Source: Cognatiyoonia sediminum (GTDB taxonomy: Bacteria; Pseudomonadota; Alphaproteobacteria; Rhodobacterales; Rhodobacteraceae). From it: a stretch of DNA of 64,000 nucleotides. Below, piece after piece: positions 1 through 7,631 of the stretch (position 1 is its first letter; each line of letters begins with the position of its first letter). The stretch covers positions 1 through 64,000 of the forward strand of contig NZ_FQXB01000003.1 in NCBI RefSeq assembly GCF_900129845.1, read 5' to 3'. Both the position numbers and the translations under genes were made by a program. The notes under the pieces are model-generated. The model did not search any database. It saw only the letters and a list, made by a program, of their open reading frames with translations, and was not told the DNA's origin.

Positions 1-39
1 AGTGACAATCTCTTCCGGTTTATGACGCTTGATTCCCAT
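1..39 (-). CDS. IS3-family transposase OrfA, N-terminal fragment
   Basis: Only 13 codons lie in the window: MGIKRHKPEEIVT. This is the characteristic opening of IS3-family OrfA proteins, the helix-turn-helix DNA-binding subunit that is joined to OrfB by programmed frameshifting. A strong ribosome site, GGAGGA, lies 9-14 bases upstream of the ATG at 39. The rest of OrfA and OrfB lies to the left of the window. The call rests on the short N-terminus plus the neighbouring IS3-like terminus. Confidence 0.7.
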   Translation of the reverse strand, partial: MGIKRHKPEEIVT

Positions 40-95
40 ATCTGATCCTCCGTTTCCTAACTATAGGGGCGGACCACTTCAAAGGGGGAGGATCA
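1..95 (-). mobile_element. End of an IS3-group insertion sequence (partial)
   Basis: Read on the minus strand, position 95 begins TGATCCTCCCCC and continues to an AGTGG block. This resembles the start of the IS3 terminal repeat (TGATCTTACCC...AGTGG). The sequence then runs through a Shine-Dalgarno sequence (CGGAGGATCAG) into an OrfA start codon at 39. The element continues beyond the window's left edge, so its other end and target duplication cannot be seen. It has cut into the 3' end of the recombinase gene next door. The exact terminus is inferred from similarity to IS3. Confidence 0.7.
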
Positions 96-706
96 GCAAG
101 GGCATCTTCCAATTCAACGCCGAGATACCGGACGGCGCTGTCCATTTTTGTATGCCCAAGTAGGAGCTGGACCGCCCTTAGGTTGCCAGTCTTCTTGTAG
201 ATCTGTGTGACTTTGGTCCTTCGCACCGAATGCGTTCCATACGCGCTGGCCTCCAGACCGATCGACATGACCCAATCCCGGACGATCCGGGCATACTGGC
301 GTGTCGAGATGTGCAGACGTTCATGGAACCGACCCGGCCATAGGTACTCCGAGCCGACCATGAGTTCATCCTCCATCCACTTTTCTACAGAGGCGCGTGT
401 GCCTTCGGATATCTTAAACCGCACGGGTTTCTTGTTCTTGCTTTGTAGTACAGATGCCCGTTCTTTGATCTGACCAGACGCCATGACGTCGACGACTTTC
501 ATCTTCACAAGGTCGCAACCGCGCAGCTTGCTGTCGATCGCCATGTTGAATAGTGCAAGGTCGCGATGATTTTCGGCCAATTCAAGTCGGACCCGGATCG
601 CCCAGACATATTTTGGATTCAACGGTCGCTTCTGGCCGACGATCCGCCCCTTGTTCCAAGCGGGACGGAGTGCGCGAATGGCTGGTAGGTTCAGTGTGGT
701 TTCCAT
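20..706 (-). pseudogene. Tyrosine recombinase/integrase, 3' end cut by an IS3 element
   Basis: This is a site-specific recombinase of the phage-integrase fold, about 200 residues of genuine sequence. The start is set at the ATG at 706, preceded by GGAGGATCAG. The catalytic residues are visible: Arg in 'DSKLRGCDL', H-x-x-R in 'THSVRR', 'LGHTKMDS', and the nucleophile Tyr in 'RYLGVELEDAL'. Homologs I know continue past 'LEDALA' for about eight residues. Here the frame instead runs into the IS terminus at 95/96 and stops at 20, giving a foreign tail. All catalytic residues precede the junction, so activity may survive, but the natural C-terminus is gone. What it originally mobilised cannot be told. 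Confidence 0.8.
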
Positions 707-798
707 GGCTGATCCTCCGATCCGCCATGTCCTCCCAGAACGACAACCCCGCGTTGCCATTTCGACGGTAGCACAAATCTCAAAAGAGCCTTCGGGCC

Positions 799-1449
799 TT
801 AATCTATCCGACGCATCCACAGCATGCATCGCGCCGCGCATTCGACGGGATCAATAACCGTAGTAGACAGTTTGCTTCTAACCGTATCTGCGACTTCGAC
901 CATGCCTGCACAGCCAAGAATGATTGCGGATATGTCGTCTTCTTGTTCCGCAAGCAGAGCTTCTTGTGCAACCACCTTACAGGCACGTTTGGTGTTCGTT
1001 TCTAATTCCAGAACCGGAATTTCCGACGCGCGGACCTTCGATAAAACGTGATCGAACCCATACCGTTCAATATTTGACTGAATGATGGGCTTTGAGACTG
1101 AAAGAGTTGTTATGACGCTGAAACGCCAGTTTCTGAGGGCCGCATAGTGATAGGATGCCTGGCCAATGCCGATCACCGGGCAATCTGCCAAGCCTGCTGC
1201 GACCTCAAGCGCAGTGTCATCAAAGCACCCAATAATGATGCCGTTAGCGCCTTGCGAGGACGCTTGCTGGACCAACTTGAGCAATGGCGCGCGCGCAGCT
1301 TCTCCGTCGGTGACGCCTTGAATAGCAGGAGGGCCATCATGTGAGGTCCAGCCCTCGAACGCCAACTTGGGAGCTGACCTGCGTGCTTGGGCGAGCATGG
1401 CATCAGTCATTGAGCGCGTGCTGTTGGGGTTTATGATGATCACAGCCAT
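799..1449 (-). CDS. Asp/Glu/hydantoin racemase family protein
   Basis: This 216-residue protein belongs to the two-cysteine, cofactor-free racemase family (Asp/Glu/hydantoin racemases). 'INPNSTRSMTDAM' at the N-terminus is the family signature. The two catalytic cysteines sit in 'IIGCFDDTA' and 'ILGCAGM'. The start is the ATG at 1449, whose A is shared with the TGA stop of the permease gene upstream (TGATG), so it is translationally coupled as the last gene of the ABC operon. The context suggests it racemises the compound imported by that transporter or a breakdown product. Hydantoins or amino-acid derivatives are plausible, but the substrate is not readable from sequence. Confidence 0.85.
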   Translation of the reverse strand: MAVIIINPNSTRSMTDAMLAQARRSAPKLAFEGWTSHDGPPAIQGVTDGEAARAPLLKLVQQASSQGANGIIIGCFDDTALEVAAGLADCPVIGIGQASYHYAALRNWRFSVITTLSVSKPIIQSNIERYGFDHVLSKVRASEIPVLELETNTKRACKVVAQEALLAEQEDDISAIILGCAGMVEVADTVRSKLSTTVIDPVECAARCMLWMRRID

Positions 1450-2294
1450 CAGATCATGCCTTTGCCAGCATCGGACCCTTGGCGTGCGCGGCGGTGGTTC
1501 AATAGCCAAACGACAAGCAGAAAGACACCGATCACAAGCAGGGAAAACACGGTCGTCAGCGTGCCCAAGGCGAACAACACCGGCGTAGTCACGTTAGTCG
1601 TCATGCCGAAAATCTCGAGCGGCAGCGTGTTGTAGCTGCCGGAGGTCAGCAAGGTTCGGGCGAATTCGTCGTAGCTGAGCGTGAAGCCGAAGAGAGCAAC
1701 TCCGATCAGTGAAGGCGCGATAATGGGCAGCACTACATGACGGATGACCTGCCACGGACTTGCCCCCAGATCACGTGCGGCTTCCTCGTAAGAGCGGTCA
1801 AAACGATTGAATACAGCGAACATGATCAGCAAGCCGAACGGCAATGTCCAAGTCAGCTGCGCGCCAAAACCGGAGCTCGACCAGTGCACTGGCAGGCCGG
1901 ATTGTGACCAGATGAGTCCAACGCCCAGAGATATCAGGATTGAAGGGATCACCAGCGACGTAATGATGAGGTAGAACAGGACCGTGGACCCTGCAAAGCG
2001 CTTGCGAAAGGCCAGCCCGCCCATGACCGAGACCACAACAGTCGTCACCATCACCATTAGTCCCAGCACCAGTGAGCGGCTGAATGATCCCCATATATCG
2101 CCCACGGCTTGTTGTTCGAACAGGTCACGGAACCAATGCAGCGAAACGCCACGCATCGGGAAGGTCAAACCGCCGCCCGGGCCTTGGAACGACAGAATCC
2201 CAATCGTCACGGTTGGGCCGTAAAGAAAGATCAGGAACAGCACGAAGAAGGCTGTCAGCGCGTAAAATGATTTAGGCCGCGGCTCCATGATCAC
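1449..2294 (-). CDS. ABC transporter permease, spermidine/putrescine type (PotC-like)
   Basis: This is a 281-residue inner-membrane permease. The hydrophobic N-terminal segment 'FYALTAFFVLFLIFLYGPTVTIGILSF' opens a protein with about six membrane segments. The EAA loop that contacts the ATPase is visible in 'EEAARDLGASPWQVIRHVVLPIIAPSLI'. It overlaps the preceding permease gene by four bases (ATGA), and the downstream racemase starts on its stop codon. The order ATPase, binding protein, PotB-like and PotC-like permeases is that of a complete polyamine-type (POPT family) importer. The substrate is unknown. Confidence 0.88.
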   Translation of the reverse strand: MIMEPRPKSFYALTAFFVLFLIFLYGPTVTIGILSFQGPGGGLTFPMRGVSLHWFRDLFEQQAVGDIWGSFSRSLVLGLMVMVTTVVVSVMGGLAFRKRFAGSTVLFYLIITSLVIPSILISLGVGLIWSQSGLPVHWSSSGFGAQLTWTLPFGLLIMFAVFNRFDRSYEEAARDLGASPWQVIRHVVLPIIAPSLIGVALFGFTLSYDEFARTLLTSGSYNTLPLEIFGMTTNVTTPVLFALGTLTTVFSLLVIGVFLLVVWLLNHRRARQGSDAGKGMI

Positions 2295-3142
2295 AGTTCC
2301 TTCCGGATATCGACGAGCCGTAGAAGCGTTCCGATCAGGATAAGAACCGTAACCAGCAGGATCACAGCGGTTGCTGACGCAGACGGGTATTGCAGCAGGG
2401 CAATGTCATTCTGGATCAGACGCCCCATGTTGGCGGATTGACTACCTGACATGAAACGCACCGTGATGAAATCGCCCATTACAAGTGCCACGACAAAGAT
2501 TGTTCCGATCATGATCCCTGGTTTGGTAAGCGGAATGATCACATGCCGAAGCGTCTGCCAACCAGTTGCCCCCGCGTCTACCGCCGCCTCGATCAGAGAT
2601 TTGTCGATCCGCATCATGGTGTTGAAGATGGGGACGACCATGAACAGCGTGTAGAGATGCACGAAGGCGAGGACGACGCTGAAATCGCTGAAAAGCAGCC
2701 ATTCCAGCGGTTCATCAATGACACCCATGGAAATCAGCGTCGAATTGGCAATCCCATTGCGCCCGAGAAAGGGGATCCATGAGATCATCCGGATAATGTT
2801 CGAGGTCAGAAACGGGATCGTGCAGAGTAAAAACAGCGCGATCTGCCAGGTCAGGCTTCGGATGTGAAACGCCAAATAGTAAGCGACCGTAAACCCGATC
2901 AGCAGGGTGAAAGCCCATGTGATCGCGGCGTATTTGAACGTGTTGAAAAAGACCCGGTACGTCACATCCGAGGTCAACAGGAATTCATAATTGTCGAACA
3001 GAAATGCAGGGTAGATCGACCATTCAGTAGCGCCCCAGAAACTGACAACTACGATCATGACGATCGGGAGCACCAGAAAGACTACCAGCACAAGCGCTAG
3101 TGGCGCCGCCAAAAGCCAACCTATGACTGTATTGTTCCGCAA
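2291..3142 (-). CDS. ABC transporter permease, spermidine/putrescine type (PotB-like), TTG start
   Basis: This is a 283-residue permease with about six membrane segments and the EAA loop 'EAAVDAGATGWQTLRHVIIPLTKPGI'. The open frame extends to 3406, but its upstream part is Arg-rich and lies over the binding-protein gene, so it is not coding. I place the start at the TTG at 3142, which gives MRNNTVIGWLLAAPL with GGGGCAGG just upstream. It is one half of the heterodimeric membrane channel with the PotC-like gene, which it overlaps by four bases. Confidence 0.85.
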   Translation of the reverse strand: MRNNTVIGWLLAAPLALVLVVFLVLPIVMIVVVSFWGATEWSIYPAFLFDNYEFLLTSDVTYRVFFNTFKYAAITWAFTLLIGFTVAYYLAFHIRSLTWQIALFLLCTIPFLTSNIIRMISWIPFLGRNGIANSTLISMGVIDEPLEWLLFSDFSVVLAFVHLYTLFMVVPIFNTMMRIDKSLIEAAVDAGATGWQTLRHVIIPLTKPGIMIGTIFVVALVMGDFITVRFMSGSQSANMGRLIQNDIALLQYPSASATAVILLVTVLILIGTLLRLVDIRKEL

Positions 3143-3210
3143 ACCTGCCCCTGCCGTCTGTCCAAGGGTTTCTGTGTGCCGGAGGGCTAAAGCCCTCCGA
3201 CGTGCATCGC

Positions 3211-4485
3211 TTAGGCTGCGATGAACTCGTTCCATTTGCGGACCATGTACTGGTTCTCGTCCATGACGGAGTTCCAGCAGACCACAGAGCCCATACGCTC
3301 GAGGAAGGAGCCGCCATCGCGGACTTCGCCGGGCCCGGCGAGCTTGGCGCCTGTCGGGGAGACGATATCGCCTTTGGATTCCTTGCCTTCGTACCAGTAG
3401 CCCCACTCATCTTCGGACATGAACTCTTTGGAGGTGCTTGGCACAGCAGAGTAATAGCCCTGACGCATCAGATAGCCGCCGACCCAGCCGGAGAGATACC
3501 AGTTGATGTACTCATAGGCCGCATCCAGTTCCATGCCCGACAGCGAGGCCGAGAGACCCAAGCCGCCACCCCAGGAGCGATAGCCCTCTTCAAGCGGCTG
3601 GTAGACACATGGGATGCCTTGGCTGCGGACAGCCGTGATCGCAGGCGACCACATGGACTGGATGACGACTTCGCCCGATGCCATGAGGTTCACGGATTCG
3701 TCGAAGGATTTCCAGAAGGCGCGGAACTGACCATTCTTCTTGGCCTCGGTGAAGATGCCAAGCGTCAGGTCGATCTCCTCTTTGGTCATGTTGCCTTTGT
3801 CGGGGTAGGTGTATTCGCCCATGGATTCCACGACGAGCGCCATATCCATGATCCCGATGGACGAGATGTCGAGGATCGAGGCCTTGCCTTTGAACTCGGG
3901 GTTCAGAAGCTCAGACCAGTTGTTGATCGGGCGGCCGATCAGGTCGGGGCGAATGCCCAACGTGTCGGCGTTGTAGATCGTCGGGATCAGGGTCATCCAC
4001 CCCGACTCCTCCTGCACAAAGTCCTTGCCGTTCACACCGGATGTAAAGCCAACCGTGTGCGGCGCAGTGCCTTGTGCGATCGTGCTTTCGGGCGTCAGAA
4101 GACCGCTGCGGAAGGTGCCCGCGATGTTGTCGTATTGGGCAATCTTGGAAGTGTCCATCGCCTGCAGGTTGCCTGCGGCCCAGACTTTTTTACAGATAAA
4201 GTATTCGATATCCGCGATATCAAAGCTATTGGGCTGTGTCGCCGCTCGTTGGGTCACGCTGTCGGTGTCCAGGGCGGTCATTTCCAGATTGAAGCCCAAA
4301 TCCTCTTTGACTTTCAGGGCTACGTCGTTCAGATTCGACACCCCGGTGCCAAACTGGCGCAAGGTGATGTCTTTCGTCTCTTGCCCCCATACCATTGGAG
4401 CCGGAAGCGCGGCGGCCGCCACCGCCGCGCCACCCGACTTTAGAAGTGAGCGACGCGAATAGCGTACTTTGGAGATTGTCGTCAT
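3211..4485 (-). CDS. ABC transporter substrate-binding protein, polyamine type, Tat-exported
   Basis: This 424-residue periplasmic binding protein is related to PotD. A twin-arginine signal is clear at the N-terminus: 'YSRRSLLKSGGAAVAAAALPAP', cleaved near residue 30. Export already folded through Tat fits other Rhodobacterales members of this family. The ATG at 4485 has an AGAGAGGA ribosome site. The gene lies between the ATPase and permease genes on the same strand, with 27 bp to the ATPase gene. The ligand cannot be named. The protein is longer than PotD (about 348 residues), so the ligand is probably not a simple polyamine. Confidence 0.88.
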   Translation of the reverse strand: MTTISKVRYSRRSLLKSGGAAVAAAALPAPMVWGQETKDITLRQFGTGVSNLNDVALKVKEDLGFNLEMTALDTDSVTQRAATQPNSFDIADIEYFICKKVWAAGNLQAMDTSKIAQYDNIAGTFRSGLLTPESTIAQGTAPHTVGFTSGVNGKDFVQEESGWMTLIPTIYNADTLGIRPDLIGRPINNWSELLNPEFKGKASILDISSIGIMDMALVVESMGEYTYPDKGNMTKEEIDLTLGIFTEAKKNGQFRAFWKSFDESVNLMASGEVVIQSMWSPAITAVRSQGIPCVYQPLEEGYRSWGGGLGLSASLSGMELDAAYEYINWYLSGWVGGYLMRQGYYSAVPSTSKEFMSEDEWGYWYEGKESKGDIVSPTGAKLAGPGEVRDGGSFLERMGSVVCWNSVMDENQYMVRKWNEFIAA

Positions 4486-4512
4486 GGTTCGTCCTCTCTG
4501 TTGAACGGTTCG

Positions 4513-5496
4513 TTATCCAGCCAAGGCATGTGCTGCCTCAGCCTCCCAGTCGAGGCCGATTGCCTCGCCCAACTCCTTCGGATTGCCGAAGAAATCCTTG
4601 TCAGACAGCAGCGCGGTAACTTCCTGCGCGCCAGGAACGGCGGCGGTAAGAGCGACATGCGTGCCTTGGTATTCGATGTTTGTGATGGTGCCCGGCAGCT
4701 TTGCTCCGGTCTGGTCCGTCACCTTCATGGCATCAGACCGCACAGCGACCAAGCCTTCGGGCATAACAACCACGTTGTGCGATCCCAGAAACCGCGCCAC
4801 AAAGGCAGTACTGGGCGCGTCAAAGACCGCGCGTGTTTTGCCTGCCTGCTCAATCCTGGCGTCGTTCATCACGACGATCTCGTCGGCCAGCGCCAAGGCC
4901 TCATCCTGACCATGGGTGACATGGACAAAAGTTAGCCCCAGTTCCCGCTGCAGCTTTTTTAGCTCTGCCCGCATACGTATCCGCAGAAAAGGATCGAGGG
5001 CAGACAACGGTTCATCCAGCAACAAGACATCTGGTTTTGTAATCAAGGCCCGCGCCAGGGCCGCGCGCTGTTGCTGCCCCCCGGAAAGCTGTGCAGGCAG
5101 ACGGTCCGTCATGGCTGTCATATCAACGAGCTCCAAAAGCTCGTTGGCTCGGGCGTGACGCGTGCCTTTGTCGACGCCTTTCATCGTCAGGCTGAAGGCT
5201 ACATTGTCAAGCACACTAAGATGCGGGAACAGTGCATAGTTCTGAAACATCATTGCGGTGCCCCGCTTGGCAGGTGGCAATGTCGAGATGTCCCGGCCCC
5301 CAAGGGTAATCGCCCCATCCGAAGCAGTTTCATGTCCGGCAATCATACGCAGTGTCGAAGACTTCCCGCACCCTGACGGCCCCAAAAGACAAGCATAGGT
5401 TCCCGCATCGAAATGGTAGCTGATCGCGTCAACTGCGACCGTAGCGCCGTAGCGCTTCGTCAGGCTGATCAGTTCGAGATCGATCTTTTGAGTCAT
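4513..5496 (-). CDS. ABC transporter ATP-binding protein, polyamine type (PotA-like)
   Basis: This 327-residue ATPase energises the importer encoded downstream. It shows Walker A 'GPSGCGKSST', Q-loop 'FQNYALFPHL', signature 'LSGGQQQRAALARAL', Walker B 'LLLDEPLSALD' and the H-loop 'VTHGQDEALALAD', followed by a TOBE-like regulatory C-terminus. The open frame continues to 5727, but I chose the ATG at 5496 (MTQKIDLELISL) because it begins the canonical N-terminus, follows a GGGGGCGG ribosome site, and leaves the divergent promoter region free. It is the first gene of the operon. Confidence 0.88.
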   Translation of the reverse strand: MTQKIDLELISLTKRYGATVAVDAISYHFDAGTYACLLGPSGCGKSSTLRMIAGHETASDGAITLGGRDISTLPPAKRGTAMMFQNYALFPHLSVLDNVAFSLTMKGVDKGTRHARANELLELVDMTAMTDRLPAQLSGGQQQRAALARALITKPDVLLLDEPLSALDPFLRIRMRAELKKLQRELGLTFVHVTHGQDEALALADEIVVMNDARIEQAGKTRAVFDAPSTAFVARFLGSHNVVVMPEGLVAVRSDAMKVTDQTGAKLPGTITNIEYQGTHVALTAAVPGAQEVTALLSDKDFFGNPKELGEAIGLDWEAEAAHALAG

Positions 5497-5639
5497 GCCG
5501 CCCCCAGATGTAGTGCCGAAACGCTGCCTCAAGCCCATTGTTGCAACAAAGGTGAATCTGCCAAACTTGTAAAAGCGCTTCTCCGACCTGCTAGAAATCA
5601 AGCAGGGCCATGCAAGTTTGTGCAATAAACAGGCAAAAC

Positions 5640-5667
5640 TTGTATACAATCTGACCTCAGATTGTAT
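5640..5667. promoter_or_regulatory. Probable GntR operator: two overlapping perfect palindromes
   Basis: TTGTATACAA (5640-5649) is a perfect 10-bp palindrome. It overlaps ATACAATCTGA-cc-TCAGATTGTAT (5644-5667), a perfect inverted repeat with 11-bp arms. It lies between the divergent ABC operon (start 5496) and the gntR gene (start 5721), where an FCD-type GntR repressor would be expected to bind and control both. Binding by the adjacent regulator is inferred from position and symmetry. Confidence 0.7.
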
Positions 5668-5720
5668 GGGGTGTTGCCCCGAACCGGCCCGGTCAGCAGG
5701 GTTCTGGCGAAGGAATCGAT

Positions 5721-6407
5721 ATGTCAAACATCACCAAAGAGAAGCTAGCTGCAGAAGACATTGCCGCACAGCTGACAAACGCTGTGCATGAGCATCGGCT
5801 CAAGCCCGGAGCTAAGCTGCGCGAAGATGAGGTGAGCGACGTCTTTGGCGTCAGCCGGACTGTCGTCAGGCAGGCTTTGCGAGCACTGGCGTTTGAAGGC
5901 CTGCTGACAATCGAAAGGAACCGTGGGGCGTTCGTATCAAAGCCTTCGCTGAAGGAGGCCCATGAAGTCTTTCAGGCCCGCGCGCTGTTGGAACCCAGCA
6001 CAGCGCGAGCCGCCGCCGAGCGCACAACAGCTGCTGATATTGTCCTGCTTGAACGGCACATCAAGGAAGAGCATGAGGCGCTTGATCAAGATCGGCCCGG
6101 TCTGGCATTGAAGCTTTCGGGGGACTTTCATCTGGAAATCGCCCGAATTGCGGATCAGCAAACGATTGAGCAATTCCTAAAACAGCTCGTGTCCCGTTCC
6201 TCGCTGGTTATCGCGCTCTACTGGAAACGGCGCAATGCCTTGTGCGAAAGCAACGCCCACCACGCCCTTGTTGATGCATTGCGCAACCATGACGGTTCCG
6301 CCGCCGAAGAACTTATGAAGGGCCACCTTCTGGACATCTATTCCCAGCTCGATTTGCGCGAATATGATGAGGGGGCAACGTCTTTGAAAGAGGCGTTGCG
6401 GAAATAA
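5721..6407 (+). CDS. GntR-family transcriptional regulator (FCD type)
   Basis: This 228-residue regulator has a winged helix-turn-helix in residues about 12-75 ('LREDEVSDVFGVSRTVVRQALRALAFEGLLTIERNRGAFV') and an all-helical FCD ligand-binding domain from about residue 85. That domain carries the Asp/His metal-site pattern ('GDFHLEIARIAD', 'NAHHALVDALRNHD'). It is divergent from the ABC/racemase operon and next to the palindrome at 5640-5667, so it probably represses that operon until its ligand, likely the transported compound, is present. Confidence 0.88.
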   Translation: MSNITKEKLAAEDIAAQLTNAVHEHRLKPGAKLREDEVSDVFGVSRTVVRQALRALAFEGLLTIERNRGAFVSKPSLKEAHEVFQARALLEPSTARAAAERTTAADIVLLERHIKEEHEALDQDRPGLALKLSGDFHLEIARIADQQTIEQFLKQLVSRSSLVIALYWKRRNALCESNAHHALVDALRNHDGSAAEELMKGHLLDIYSQLDLREYDEGATSLKEALRK

Positions 6408-6540
6408 AGAACTTTCGAAACGCAGTCGGTTTTTTTCACTTAAACGAGACGTCACAGCGAATGTCAGGAATGGGGGCTGCAGCTGCGGCATTGATAGGTG
6501 CCAGCCAATGACCGCTCTGGGCCGGTTTGCGCCTGTGATT

Positions 6541-7455
6541 TCAATCCTTCGTTAGCTGGTAAGGGGATAAACTAGCTTCGAAGTACTCTATGAATTCGAG
6601 GGTCAAGAGAGACGGTTTCTTTAGGATTGGCCGAACCAATGAAAGGGAATGCGGTAAAGATGGATAGAACGGTCGGGAACAAAGACCGCTTTCCCTATAT
6701 TTGACCGCATCCAGCTCGCTGACGATTGCCACTCCTGCGCCGTTGCAAACCAACTCGCAAGCGGCAGTAAATTGTCTAACTTCCACGCGCGGCTGAATAG
6801 GAACATGTGCATCGCTAAATGCCTTCGAAATTTGGTGGTAGAAGTCGCTGTCGCGGTGGGGTTGAATGAAGTCTTTGCCAACTAAGTCCTGAGGAGTGAC
6901 GGTCTCTAGCTTCCCTAGGTCATCTCCCGTCGGAAAGACGCAAACGGTTCGAATGTCCACGTTTATGCTCTCGACTGCGGGGTGACCCGTGAAGCCATCA
7001 GTGATCCCAAAATCATATTGCTCGCCGATCATCCACTCCAAGATGCGTTCTGGGCGATCTGGTTCGATCGTCATTCTTACACCTGGTCGCTTCTCCAGAA
7101 ACTTTGAGACAACACCGGGCAAATGGCTGGTTGCGAAACCGGGCAAACAGGCAACGCGAAGATGACCGGCTTGCCGGTTGGTGATGTCTTTGCTGACCTC
7201 CGAAATTTGCGACATCAGTTCCAAAACGCGCTGAATATCCGGCTGTAGCAATCGGGTTTCTTGCGTTGGAATCAAACGACCGTCTCGTTTGTCTAGAAGC
7301 TGAAAATCGAACTCTTTTGAAAGGTCAGAAAGCAATCGACTGGTCGCGGGTTGGCTAATTCCAAGGTCCGCGGCCGCAGCTGTCACAGAACCGTTGAGAA
7401 TCACGGCCATAAGGGCCTCGAGCTGACGGATCCGAAGGGTGCGAGATTTTGACAT
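6541..7455 (-). CDS. LysR-family transcriptional regulator
   Basis: This 304-residue LTTR has an N-terminal helix-turn-helix ('LEALMAVILNGSVTAAAADLGISQPATSRLLSDL', about residues 12-45) followed by a periplasmic-binding-protein-like effector domain. It is transcribed divergently from the ugp-like operon, and a T-N11-A palindrome lies in between (7487-7503), so it is the likely regulator of that operon. This is unlike enteric ugp operons, which are controlled by PhoB. The inducer is unknown. Confidence 0.88.
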   Translation of the reverse strand: MSKSRTLRIRQLEALMAVILNGSVTAAAADLGISQPATSRLLSDLSKEFDFQLLDKRDGRLIPTQETRLLQPDIQRVLELMSQISEVSKDITNRQAGHLRVACLPGFATSHLPGVVSKFLEKRPGVRMTIEPDRPERILEWMIGEQYDFGITDGFTGHPAVESINVDIRTVCVFPTGDDLGKLETVTPQDLVGKDFIQPHRDSDFYHQISKAFSDAHVPIQPRVEVRQFTAACELVCNGAGVAIVSELDAVKYRESGLCSRPFYPSLPHSLSLVRPILKKPSLLTLEFIEYFEASLSPYQLTKD

Positions 7456-7486
7456 AATGAGGTACCTAATCGATGAGCTTTCGCTT

Positions 7487-7503
7487 CATAACATCTTGTT
7501 ATG
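7487..7503. promoter_or_regulatory. Candidate LysR-type operator (T-N11-A palindrome)
   Basis: CATAAC-atctt-GTTATG is a perfect 6-bp inverted repeat and satisfies the LTTR T-N11-A rule (T at 7489, A at 7501). It is 32 bp upstream of the lysR start codon and about 130 bp upstream of the ugpB-like start, the usual place for the recognition site of a divergent LysR regulator. Confidence 0.6.
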
Positions 7504-7631
7504 CGAATTCAACAATTTGCACGCTTGCATTATGGATCGGTGGAGCTAAGCTCGGAATCTCCAACAGCTGCTGCCAATTCAACACGCGCACAGAAACAAT
7601 TTCGCATCTGAAAGATGCCAGGGAGGAAACC

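Noticed and set aside
3143-3406. N-terminal extension of the PotB-like permease
   Set aside because: Arg-rich, overlaps the binding-protein gene, and the normal permease N-terminus begins at the TTG at 3142.
3202-4443. 413-codon plus-strand frame opposite the substrate-binding protein
   Set aside because: The minus-strand gene has a Tat signal, a ribosome site and operon context. The plus frame mirrors its codons and shows no domain.
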